Origin: Orobanche coerulescens
Taxonomy: Eukaryota; Streptophyta; Magnoliopsida; Lamiales; Orobanchaceae
Length of the DNA: 64,000 bases
Assembly: GCA_033398695.1 (NCBI GenBank)
Contig: CM065802.1
Coordinates: forward strand, 165,659,965-165,723,964
Direction of reading: 5' to 3'
Of this stretch, positions 11,085 to 21,524 are shown one piece after another. A program made the translations under genes and the position numbers. Position 1 is the first letter of the stretch, and every line of letters starts with the position of its first letter. The notes below the pieces were generated by a model. That model saw only the letters and a program-made list of their open reading frames with translations, made no database searches and was not told where the DNA came from.

Positions 11085-11594
11085 CTATGAGAAGGAATCA
11101 GGGAGAGACTGTAGGATAAGGTCGGTTTGAAGAGAAGTATCCATTTTAACATCAAGAGCCTCCAATCTCTCGATCATGGATATCATTTTGAGGACGTGTT
11201 CCCCAACCTTCTCATCTGCCTTCATCCTTGCACCGAACAGTTGCTTAGATATCTCATATCTAGCCATTCGACTGTGCTCACCATAAAGCTCGGTTAAGTG
11301 AGATAAAATCTGCCTAGCAGAAGTCATTTTCTCATGAGCTCACTGAAGCTCATTAGACATAGAAGCCATCATGTATGCACGGACTTTTATATCATCCTTA
11401 ACCCACTTTTCGTGGTTTTTAATCTCTTCCTGATTGGCTCTGGTCCGCACAGGAGGCGCCAGAATGTCCGTCTCCAAGATGTATCCCAGTGCCTCTATAC
11501 TGAGGACAATCATCAGATTGCGGAGCCAGTCCACAAAGTTAGGTCTAATCAGGGTGTTCTTTTCGAGTAGAATTGCGAGTGGATTCATTGTCAT
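11085..11594 (-). pseudogene. Copia I Gag capsid region with two in-frame stops
   Basis: UBN2-type copia Gag. It starts near MNPLAILLEKN and includes NFVDWLRNLMIVL, YMMASMSNELQ, LYGEHSRMARYEISKQLF and TDLILQSLPDSFS. Stops at 11337-11339 (TGA) and 11085-11087 (TAG) interrupt one continuous frame that runs on into the nucleocapsid. The Met at 11588-11594 is a likely native start because homology begins there and H has an equivalent MAKNPLAILLEKN. Confidence 0.88.
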
Positions 11595-13171
11595 ATTGAG
11601 AGTTATGTCTGCATTAAATATAACAGATTAATTAGTGACTTGTTATATTATGTTCTGAGTATAGAATTAAGGTCTTTTCTATTCTTGTTACCCAGCTCCT
11701 ACTATTTTTATCGGAATAACTCACTCCCATGCGAAATCCGGAAGTATCGTCGCTCTACTTCATAGTGGTGATCGAGTTCTTTATAAATCTTAATAGAGGG
11801 CAACCGAACAGGTTTCTCATCTATTAATTTTCATAAAGTGGTGTCCAACACCAACCCATCTAATGGATGTTTCGATCTTCTTTTTCACCTTGTTCACTCC
11901 CCTCAACCTATACGGTTTATATAGTTCGTAAACAAGTTAAGTTTATACCATCGATGCAAATCAGTTTCACAATTGAATCTTATCCAACAACCTATCAGGT
12001 TTCTAGGGATAAAATTTGCTCCAACCGAAGGCATCCAATGCGCTCGCGGTAATTTATCCGTCCTCCCCAAACGACTACCCCGATAACTCGGAAGCATAGC
12101 ACGTCCGGTTTGGATTTGAATTTCCCGAAAACTCGATGGAGGGAAGGAAAACCTTGAAACCTTATAAACTTAATAATTTGTCGTGGGAGAATTTTCGCGA
12201 TTAATGTTACACTTTGCACATTAATTCATTTAAGCGCGTTTGTGGCATTCATACAATATGAAACAACCATTCAGAACCTAGTTGCTACCAACATGTGGTT
12301 CATGGACCGTTCATAGAAAACAAAAACTCCGTAATCTAATTACAAGTCTTCGTCTTGAATCTTCATCTTCTCGAAACGGATCTTCCTCCGGTCTTCGTCA
12401 TTACATATAAATTTTACATTGAAAATTGCATCCTAGATACAAATATTTCTAGTAAAATAAATAGGCTCAAAACGGCCTTTACAACCCAATCGAATAAAAC
12501 GAATGATTCAAAACTAAGTCCACGAACCACATCCCCATTCAAAATCATTCATCCAGTAAATACTATATAAATGGAAAGCGTAGAGATACATTGATCTAAA
12601 CAACAATACGAACCGATCCAATCGATTCAAAACGAATGATTTCATTAAATTAATTCCCCTAATAATAAAATTACCATAATTAAATCTTAGTCAAATTAAA
12701 TCCAATTTAATTTGTGGGAAATTAATTATCGAACGAAATATAAAAAACGGAGTCGGAAAACACGACCGGGCCCAGCCCGGGACACTGCCCAGCAGGTGCC
12801 GAGCAAGGCTTGCACAGGCTCCCCAGCAGGGCCTGCACATGCTGCCGAGCATGTCCGGCAGGGGCTGGCAGACCGCAATCTAGAGAGGCAGACCGCGACA
12901 CAGCGCCCGGAGAGCTCCAAGCTGCCGGGTCCGTTTACGTTTTCGGCTCGTTTTTTTGCCCTGATTCCAAAAATAATATTTTTCTAATCTTTGTATTACT
13001 CATTTAAATCAGTTTTTCAAAAGAATAACAGATTTATATTGTAACATAAAATCATGAAAAATAATTTTTAGATGAACAATAGAAAATCAACGATTAATAC
13101 GATTATGATTCCAAATCATACACTATCTAATTAAGCATTCCAAATGCTAATATCGTATATATGATCGCAAG
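11595..13171 (-). other. Copia I 5' leader between primer site and gag
   Basis: About 1.6 kb without coding homology. It contains three spaced imperfect repeats of an AACCTATCAGGTTTC-like motif (near 11800, 11905, 11985), an AT-rich stretch and, near the primer site, a GC-rich block (12764-12935). The H leader has the same organisation, so this is family structure and not an insertion. Confidence 0.7.
12764..12935 (-). repeat. GC-rich, palindrome-rich block in the copia I leader
   Basis: Rich in short inverted motifs such as GCCGAGC, GCTGCCGAGCATG, CCCAGCAGG and CAGGGGCTGGCAG inside AT-rich surroundings. It is the counterpart of 32369-32570 in H, where TGGCCGAG/CTCGGC units are clearer. Strong RNA folding is expected. 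Confidence 0.6.
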
Positions 13172-13189
13172 ACCTACGCTCCGATACCA
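13172..13189 (-). other. Copia I primer binding site
   Basis: The minus strand reads TGGTATCGGAGCGTAGG one base inside the LTR end (CCAACA at 13191 in element orientation). It is a tRNA-Met-type primer site with one change in the TGGTATCAGAG core. Confidence 0.8.
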
Positions 13190-13190
13190 T

Positions 13191-14537
13191 TGTTGGGATT
13201 CGGTGCCTAAAACGAAGGCCCAGTGAAAGCGATAAAACGAAAATTAATTCGATCCGAATCCCTACGAGGATCGATCGAGCTACGTATATACGAATATATA
13301 AACGAAAACACAAGAGATGTAAGAAACTCACCCTTGAAGTCCGTTGATTAAATGGTATCCTTCTCTTGAGCTATTCCCCAAGCTTTACTTATATTCTCTA
13401 CGATCTGAAGCACTCCAAGCACTTGAATGATCCAGCGCCGAAATACCGCGTCTCTACTTGCCACGCGCCGGAGAAACGAACGAAATGACAACACCCGATT
13501 AACCTCTAAGGTTACGGCTAGAATCAAGTGATGAAGCTTTTATTATTACACTCTAAGTGTATAATCTATATCTCTCAATTTTATCTCTTGATATTTTCTC
13601 CAAGAATATATCTCAAGAACAATGAATAAGTATAAAGACTTGAAGAAAATCTTTTTCCTATCTCTATTTCCTTCACTCACGTAAGTCTTAAGTGGTTGAG
13701 GCTAATGAGATAGTCTTCACATTATATTCAACACCAACCACCATGATGAGATATCACTTTGATATCTTGTCCCCTCATATCTTGATTTTCATTATTAAAA
13801 TGATGACCAAAGACCAAGAGGGAGTTGGTGAGGGGGGGGGGGGGGGGGGGCGGCCATCTAGAAGGATCCGGGCGTGTTCGGTCCGTTTCGGACTCCCGTG
13901 AGTCCAAACAGATAAACTCTGATTCCGTTTCGATGTATTTACATCGATTAGTTAATCCAATTAATTAATCATATCAAATACATAATGACATAATTAATTT
14001 CTCCAAGAAATAATTATATTCATGAATTAAATTAATCACCTAGTAATATATTTATTTCATTTGGTCGTAAATTAATTTATCGAATAAATTAATTTAGACA
14101 TCCAATGTCCCAAATTTAATTAGACATCCAATGTCCAATAAATTAGATATCCAATATCTAATATTCATAATGAGATAATAATAAGCTTAATTCATTCCGT
14201 CGTCAGTCCTGTTGCGTGACTCGGTAGGTCCGTCTCAGTCAGCAATGGGAGGAAGCAAAGAGTAGTAGCACCACCTAGCCAGCCTGGTGGCCTATACTGT
14301 ACCCCTACTGAGAACGAATGATTGGGATCATTTAAGAACCATTCTATCATGAATACCAATATACGTATAAACCCTTCTTTTAGATGTCCCGATTAAGTTA
14401 TCTGTACTTGACGCTATGCATGCGTTAATGCAAATCGAGATCATCGAGCTCTCGTGTATCTAATACAACTAGCTCCAATGCATTGGCCAAAGACTTATGA
14501 TCTCATCTGCCAATAACCACATAGGACATATAACTCG
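13191..14537 (-). repeat. Copia I 5' LTR, segment 1
   Basis: Begins TGTTGGGATTCGGTGCC on the plus strand, which is the LTR 3' end in element orientation. It aligns along its length with the H LTR, including the ATATCTAATATTMAT region near 14150 and the 'atgcaaatcgaga' region near 14430. Interrupted at 14538 by D; left TSD copy ACTCG at 14533-14537. Confidence 0.85.
13832..13850. repeat. Homopolymer of 19 G
   Basis: An uninterrupted run of 19 G inside the I LTR. The matching place in both H LTRs (near 25868 and 33327) reads GAGTGGGTGGCC, so the run replaces a short G-rich stretch. It could be real expansion or an assembly artefact. Confidence 0.9.
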
Positions 14538-15454
14538 TGTTGTGTCGAGAATTTTACACCTCGACAGGTGATCGGAACAGACGACAGGCGATCGAGCCAG
14601 AGTCAAATAGACCAAGGCAGATTGGCCGACCTCGGGTCCCAGGTCAAGATCCAGTGTCGAGCGATCGACATCCAAGGCGATCGTCTCTTGGCACTTGGCG
14701 ATCGACTCTGGGGCCCGGCCAATGGCAACCGCCTATTGCCACGCAAAGCCAGCATGTCTAGTCGGCGAAGGACGAAGCTCATACAGAGTCCCACATGCAG
14801 ATCCGGAAACGGCGCCACAAGACATGGATCATTGACCACAGCTTGTCAGCATCTACTCACCTACTGACAGACCCGCCGAAAGGTGCAAGGTGGGACCGCC
14901 CGGGACAACGACGCAGGCCGCGTGCAGGCTCCTCATTGGACCGCACAGCTGGCTGCCAGCAACAGCTGCGGACTTCAAGGCAGACAGCCCATGTGCTAAA
15001 AGATGATCGCCCCTTATTATATTACAAGGAAGGCGATCGCCCGTCAGTAAAGGGCATCTCAGCTCCTATAAATAGAAGGCTGCCTACACTTGGAAAAGGG
15101 GCTGATTCTCTGGCTTTGGGTCTGGCTTTTCTTACAGCTGTCTCTCGGCCTTTCTCTCTCAGCACCTCTTAATCCTAAGACAGTCGACAGAAACGAGAAC
15201 AAGAACACACAGAGCTTCGCTCAACAGCTAGATAACTAGGATCTTTTACACTCACTGTAATTGCATTCTAACATTAATATTTGTACTCAAACGTATTCTT
15301 ATTAATAACATCTCGCGAGAGCATTCAAGCCCGGGCCTAACAAACCCGGCAAATCTTGTGTTATTTCCATTCCCTCGGACGTGCTCTCGCACCTTGTTTG
15401 TTGTCCGTCCATTCCAGCAATATCTATCTCTGGATAATATTTTGGGCAGCAACA
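14538..15454 (+). repeat. Family D 5' LTR (917 bp)
   Basis: TGTTGTGTCGAG...GGGCAGCAACA. Five CGATCG palindromes at 14589, 14662, 14678, 14699 and 15034, mostly as GGCGATCG. TATAAATAG box at 15067. Differences from the 3' LTR are scattered substitutions and few indels. Confidence 0.9.
15067..15074 (+). promoter_or_regulatory. TATA box of the family D LTR
   Basis: TATAAATA in the context CTCCTATAAATAGAAGG, conserved in the 3' LTR (about 18203) and in the inverted solo LTR (about 54337). The nearest CGATCG lies 27 bp upstream. Confidence 0.7.
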
Positions 15455-15455
15455 A

Positions 15456-16808
15456 TTGGCGCTAGAAGAAGGGGATCTTAACCCTCATTTTTATTCCTAC
15501 CATCTCGAAGAACACTCATTGTTCACCGGGGCATATACTTGGAGAGACACTCGCTGCTCTTCAAAGAAAGCTTTCAGAATCATGACTTCTGCCTCCACAT
15601 CGAAGAAAGCCGCTGGCCGATCCGCCAGACGCCTCATTCCGTCTCAATCCGAACCTCAGCCTATGGCGGAGGGTAGCCGTGGCGACCCGAGACTCTCGAT
15701 CCCGCCCCCGTGGGATGACCCAAGCCTCTCGCTTGATCAGTTCCAAACTGCGGAACAGATCGAGGAGGCCATGGCCATCCTACGGAAGCGACGGAGAGCT
15801 TTCGACGTGCCCGCTATAACCCCCTCGGCCATCCACCGCGTGAGCAAATGGAAGTTCAAGGGGCTACTGGCCGAGCGATCGCCGGTAGGCCCTGATTCAC
15901 AAGAAGGGGCGCTCGCAAGGCGGGACACCTCCGTCTTCAGCCGCCTAGGAAGCGACCCATCATGGCGACCGGGGCAGTCCGGTCCCAGCCACGAGACGAT
16001 GGAGCCCGAATCCGTCACCAGGAGTTCAGCTTATCCAATTCCCAGAAGGCCGATCAGCCATCTGGCTCCTCCTCGCTGAAGAACTGAGGTCGGCGACCGC
16101 GGAGTCAGGAGATAGGTACACGATCGCCTCGACTCCCGCTCCGAAAGCCAAACCACGATCAACCAAGCCACGACGATGGCCGCGATGCAACGCCAGCTCG
16201 ATGACATGAAGGCACTCCAAGGATCCGGGGGAGGCGCCAAGAGAGAGATCGCCAAGCCGAGCGAGCCACTCGCGGTCCACATCGAGCTCGCCCCCGTGCA
16301 GCGTAAGATCGCTCCTCCGCAAACACCTTTGTATGAGGGGAGGTCGGACCCCGAGGCTCACCTAAGCAGGTTCCCGATCTACATGACCGGATGTGGGGCA
16401 TCAGACGCGACCAGATGCCGAATGTTCCCACTAACACTGGGCGACCTGACCCATAAGTGGTACGTCTCATTGCCACCACGATCCATCAGTTCCTTTGAAC
16501 AACTGGCAAACAACTTCACAGCGTACTTCGCCGCCAAGGTCGCTCGGCCGGAAGGTCCCCATCGCATGATGCAGATCCGGCAAGGGGAAGAAGAGTCCGA
16601 CGCTGACTACATCGACCGTGTAGATGAGATCATCCTCAACGGTGAGCCCATAAGCGACGAGATCTCCCTATACTCGGTCCTAGGGGGATTCCATGGTCGT
16701 TCGCCTATGTCCAGGCATCTTACGAAGGACCTCCCCCCGACCTACGCGATCTTCCGTGCCAAAGCCGCAGACTTTTTGGCCAGGCAAATGTTACTTTTTA
16801 ACCTATGA
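15456..16808 (+). pseudogene. Family D Gag with two in-frame stops
   Basis: One reading frame from just after the LTR to 16808, broken by TGA at 16077-16079 and TAG at 16113-16115. The first part is Pro/Ser/Arg-rich with an acidic stretch (PPWDDPSLSLDQFQTAEQ), probably a matrix-like N-terminus. The second part is the retrotransposon Gag capsid fold: YEGRSDPEAHLSRF, TRCRMFPLTLGDL, HKWYVSLPPRSISSFEQLANNF, then IDRVDEIIL and FHGRSPMSRHL. It stops shortly after the capsid; no zinc knuckle was found. Wording is typical of Tat-branch gypsy Gag in plants. A native start is uncertain; the Met of MTSASTSKK (15582 region) is plausible. Confidence 0.85.
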
Positions 16809-17660
16809 GCAATGCAATCGGAGACCGAACGACGATCATCAATCTCCCGACCCGATCGCCTTTATCAAACAACATCATCGAAACGGAGGACTCGCTCGCC
16901 CTTTACAGTTCATCATCTAACATGTTGGACTAAGGCACGAGATCGCCTCCCCCGCACAACGTATACCGTCGAGGGTCGGCATCTAACATGACGATCCTAG
17001 GTAGAAGAGTGCAGCCATGGTCCTGGTGGTTGATGGAACCGACTACTTCGGCCATGCAAGGTTCCTTTGGGATGAGATCCCTCGCCCTTCATTTAAATAC
17101 GAGGCGGGCGTAGTCGAAGGACCCTCCAAACAAATCAGTGGACACGCTCGCCCGCCCTCAAAGGTTCATCATCTAACTTGCTGAACCCGGACAATGCGAC
17201 GCGTCCCTACCCCCGTCTCAACGTATGACGATCCGAGGTAGAAAAGAGCTAACAAGCCGCGGACGCGGAGTCGATTAATCCGACGACGCCCCGCGCAAGG
17301 ACTCCTCCAGACCAAGACCGCACGCCCTTTGTTTAAATACGAGGCGAGGCGCAGCCTAACGGAGGACCCTCACAATAAAATGAGTCACGAGACAGACAAT
17401 GTCGCTCGTGCACAAGACACGGTCATGAAGTCGGTCCATCGAACTCGGTGACTATGCACGGTTCCTCAATGAAGAAACTATCAGCTTTCTACGAGGGATC
17501 GGCCAAATTTGAAAATTTCAGGTACAAGACCGAAGATAGCTCGCCAATCGATCAGATCGCCCAAGTCCGAGACCAAAGTCCGCTCAACGGATCGCCCGTC
17601 CTTATCCTCAACGATCGCCAGTAAAGACCACCTCGCCCCATGTCTTCAACATCGGACCAA
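16809..17660 (+). repeat. Family D post-gag region with a two-copy degenerate tandem repeat
   Basis: No coding homology seen. Two degenerate copies of a ~240-256-bp unit: TTCATCATCTAAC occurs at 16909 and 17165, TTTAAATACGAGGCG at 17092 and 17332, and GAGGACCCTC-like sequence follows each. Tandem repeats downstream of gag are known in Tat-branch elements. Confidence 0.7.
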
Positions 17661-17673
17661 GCTGGGGGGCAAT
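17661..17673 (+). other. Family D polypurine tract
   Basis: GCTGGGGGGCAAT directly before the 3' LTR start TGTTGTG at 17674. It fixes the plus orientation. Confidence 0.75.
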
Positions 17674-18591
17674 TGTTGTGTCGAGAATTATACACCTCGA
17701 CAGGCGATCGGCACAGACGACAGGCGATCGAGCCAGAGCCAAATAGACCAAGGCAGATTGGCCGACCTCAGGTCCCAGGTCAAGACCTAGTGCCGAGCGA
17801 TCGACATCCAAGGCGATCGTCTCTTGGCACTTGGCGATCGACTCTGGGGCCCGGCCAATAGCGACCGCCTATTGCCACGCAAAGCCAGCATGTCTAGTCG
17901 GTGAAGGACGAAGCTCATACAGAGTCCCACATGCAGATCCGGAAAAGGCGCCGCAAGACATGGATCGTTGACCACAGCCTGTCAGCATCTACTCACCTAT
18001 TGACAGACCCGCCGAAAGGTGCAAGGTGGGACCGCCCGGGACAACGACGCAGGACGCGTGCAGGCTCCTTATTGGACCATACAGCTGGCAGCCAGCAACA
18101 GCCGTGGACTTCAAGGCAGACAACCCATGTGCTAAAAGACGATCGCCCCTTATTATATTACAAGGAAGGCGATCGCTCGTCAGTAAAGGGGCATATCAAC
18201 TCCTATAAATAGAAGGCTGCCTACACTTGGAAAAGGGGTTGATTCTCTGGTTTTGGGTCTGGCTTTTCTTACAGCTATCTCTCGGCCTTTCTCTCTCAGC
18301 ACCTCTTAATCCTAATATGGTCGGCAGAAACGAGAACAAGAACACGCAGAGCTTCGCTCAACAGCTAGATAACTAGGATCTTTTACACTCACTGTAATTG
18401 CATTCTAACATTAATATTTGTACTCAAACGTATTCTTATTAATAACATCTCGCGAGAGCATTCAAGCCCGGGCCTAACAAACCCGGCAAATCTTGTGTTA
18501 TTTCCACTCCCTCGGATGTGCTCTCGCACCTTGTTTGCTGTCCGTCTATTCCAGCAATATCTATCTCCGGATAATATTTCGGGCAGCAACA
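17674..18591 (+). repeat. Family D 3' LTR (918 bp)
   Basis: Near-identical to the 5' LTR, with CGATCG palindromes and the TATA box kept. Ends GGGCAGCAACA, followed by the TSD copy ACCCG (18592-18596). Confidence 0.9.
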
Positions 18592-18596
18592 ACCCG

Positions 18597-18679
18597 CTCA
18601 CTAACGGGAGAAAGAATTTTATCTTGGTATTCACTAGGACCTGCTACTTGCTCGTCAAGATGCACGTCAAGGTTGACCC
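18597..18679 (-). repeat. Copia I 5' LTR, segment 2
   Basis: An 83-bp piece of the I LTR between D and the solo B LTR. It matches the H LTR near 26532-26620 (CTCACTAACRGGAGA...CAAGGTTGACC). Its last five bases, GACCC, are the left TSD of the B LTR. Confidence 0.85.
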
Positions 18680-19256
18680 TGTAATACCCGAGATTTTTCA
18701 TTTCCAGTTTAATTTGAATTTTTCTTTGTAGACCGGAAATTTCTCAACTGTCGGGCGTCAACATTTATTTATTTCTCCCTCTCGACGATCGATTTTATAT
18801 TTAGGGCCATATGTGGTGAATTGTTGAATATCATCATTTTCATTTCGGATCGTGGATGTTGACCACGAGATTTTCGTCGTGTTCGTTCAGTGCTCAGGAT
18901 ATTCTATGCTTCGTAATTTGCTCATTATCATTTTGGATCATAACCGGTGCGTTAAAGTGGTCGAGACGTCGTCGAATGCCTAACTGTGTGAGAATCCTAT
19001 TTTTCTCGTTTTCGTATATTTTGGTTTTTGTGACTTATAATATTATTATAATTCGTTACTAACTTTCTTCCGCAATGTTTCCTTTGATGCATATTAGAGA
19101 TTTGAATTCGTGATCGAGACTCCTACCGAGCATTTCATCATGTTCGTTTCCGTGCGATTTTGGAGAATCGAGTCGTCGGGTCATGGCGTGGCTGCCACGG
19201 ACAAAGGGCAGAACTTTCATGGAGGCCGGCGCCACGACAGCCAGTGGCAGGACTGC

Positions 19257-19641
19257 CTAGCGTACGCTACGACCGGACAGCTGCGCAAGCTATCCCGCAG
19301 GAGTAGCGCACGCCACTGCCGGGAGGTAACACACGCTAATCGTCCGGGCAGTCTAGGCAGTAGGGTCTGGACTTCGGCCAGACCAGCAGGTAGTGCACGC
19401 TACGGCCGGACAGCTGCGCGTGCTAACTCGGCAGGCTAGCGCACGCTACCGGCTCGGCCGGCGCACGCTACCTGGTCGGGCAGATTAGTCCAGTAGGTCC
19501 TAGACGGGCCGATTGCGCACGCTGCTGCCGATGTCTTGCGCATGCTATCGGACCCTAGCCGAAGATTCTGGACCAGGGCCGACCGATAGCGCACGCTACC
19601 CGGACAACCTAGCGCACGCTAGTTAGTTACCAGTATATATA
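19257..19641 (+). promoter_or_regulatory. Motif array and TATA box of the solo B LTR
   Basis: Twelve copies of a TAGCGCACGCTA-like motif in 19257-19622, some exact, others with one to three changes (TAGTGCACGCTA, CTGCGCGTGCTA, TTGCGCATGCTA). TATATATA follows at 19634-19641, 12 bp after the array. The array-TATA arrangement is constant in all four B copies here. Confidence 0.8.
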
Positions 19642-20281
19642 TGACCGAGCAGCCCTGTTTCACCCATTTTTCACTTCTCTTCCTTCATGTCCGCGGCTGG
19701 ATCTTTTGAGAGCAAGGAGGCATGTTGTTGAACAACAAATCCACAAAGATCCTGAGTTCATATCATTGATCGATCATTTCATAACATCCTTCAATCGACC
19801 GAATCAAGGTTAGTTTTTCCTAAAATCCAAACTTCGGGAAATTTGGGGATCTTGGTAGATTTCGTCCGTTCGAGCCATATGAACTTAAATTACTGATAGA
19901 TAATTGTAGATTAAGTTGTATTCTATCATTTTCATCATCTTTGCACGGTTTTACCATTTCCGATTCGTCGTTTATATGAACTTTCGTTTGACGCCTTCAA
20001 GGTGTCTTGGGAAATGCCGCAGAGAGAAATTCGGTCGTTCTCTGATGTTTTTCCTCATGTGATTGATTGTTTATTCGATGATAGGATATTAGGGACGAAT
20101 TCCCTACAAAAATATGGTGTTGAGCCCTTCCGATCGTTGTTTTCATTGGAGTTCCGGATTTTGCCAATCGACCGTATTTTCGGAGTATCCGCGAGAGATT
20201 ACCAAGGCAAGTACCTTGATATACGAATTGTAACTGCGTGAAATCATTGTTGTCGAAGTGTATGAAATTATACGGATGTAT

Positions 20282-21524
20282 TGTTGTAAATATTAGATAA
20301 AATGGAGGAAATGGGCTGTTTTGAGCAACCCACTTGAGAGTAAATTTTGAGTGGGCTCGACTACGAGTTAAAGTCGGGACTTAGTTGGAATACGTAGTAC
20401 TCCGTACGAGGTTTACAAAATATGTAAGAACACTCAAAATAATTGAGGTATGAATGAGATATAATGTTCCAAAGTGAACCCTTAAGAAATGGGTTTGGGA
20501 TGCTATCCCACATTGGAAAAAGAAGGGAGAAATTGTGAGTATATAAGGAGATGTGGACAAAGGCATGTTCAAAAACTGAGACATGTGTGGATGTGTGACT
20601 AGGCGCCCCTTGCGCACATACACACACACGCGCGCGCCGCCGCCGCCGCTGTCCGTCCGTCCGTCCGGCTCGGCTCGGTTCGGTTCGGGTCGGTCTCGGT
20701 CGAAGGGCGATTTGGGCTAAATTTCTCGGCGTCTCGAAGTTATCTTTTTACTGCAATTTTATTCGGTAAAATTTTATTTTACTGAAAATACCTCAGTTAA
20801 TAAATTCTGAATTTTTCGGATCCGAATAAAATCGAATTAAACAGATCTGGATAAGTATTGAAATACTAATCCTGATCGGTTTAGAGTTCCTCCAGATACC
20901 AATTTTGGTCGGTATAGAGTTCCTCCAGCACACAACCTCCTCCAACCTTCACCTATAAATACCCGGCTTGAGGGGCTCGTTTTTACACAGAAATTTTCAT
21001 CCGTTTTTCTCGCCCGAAAATCCGACTTCGTTTTTTTTATTTTTTGGAAATAATTTCTCCTCATATTTTGGGTCGCGTCGGTGGTAGTTCAGGTTTATTC
21101 TAGTTCGCTGAGGGTGCGATGATCGATTTATCAGCGCATCGAGATGTTGTTTTATCCTGGGAGGCAGACGCTATACACTGTGGTGGAGGCGAATTTACTT
21201 TAAAGAGACAGATTTTCTGGACTCAACATCGCCCCCACATTCGGATTTATCTCATTTGATTAATTATATATATACATATATATATATTATTTAATGCTTT
21301 CGTCATTAACGAATATGTCTCCTACTTTGTTCCTCTCAGATTTATAGCACAGACAGGAGATTCAAAACATGCGATCCCTTAAGTCGTAATTTGACGGACA
21401 CGGACGAGTCCAAGACAAGCTTTTGGATCTACAGGTATAATGGATAATTATCAAATATTATACTTCATGGTATAATTATATGACTTCAAATTTATCGATA
21501 TAATTTTAGTAAATTATACCAACA
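20282..21524 (+). repeat. Copia G 5' LTR (1243 bp)
   Basis: TGTTGTAAATATTAG...TTATACCAACA. Contains a CpG-rich simple-repeat stretch (CCGCCGCCGC, then TCCG and CTCGGTT units) at about 20636-20700, longer than in the 3' LTR (35722-35780), and TATAAATA at 20954-20961. No convincing primer site directly follows; the expected TGGTATC is absent. Confidence 0.88.

Larger units (their letters stand above)
14538..18591 (+). mobile_element. Family D: gag-only gypsy element (TR-GAG-like), complete ends
   Basis: Two similar ~917-bp LTRs (14538-15454 and 17674-18591), a primer-site candidate directly after the first, a gypsy-type gag, a repeat-containing stretch and a purine tract before the second LTR. 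Flanking TSDs are ACTCG and ACCCG (one difference). Total 4054 bp with no protease, RT, RNase H or integrase, and no room for them, so the element is non-autonomous. This fits the described TR-GAG class (terminal repeats plus Gag only). It sits in the copia I LTR. Confidence 0.9.

Noticed and set aside
12726..12987. Small GC-rich frames in the copia I leader as a captured host gene fragment
   Set aside because: The block recurs at the same leader position in H with different sequence, and neither strand shows a recognisable protein.
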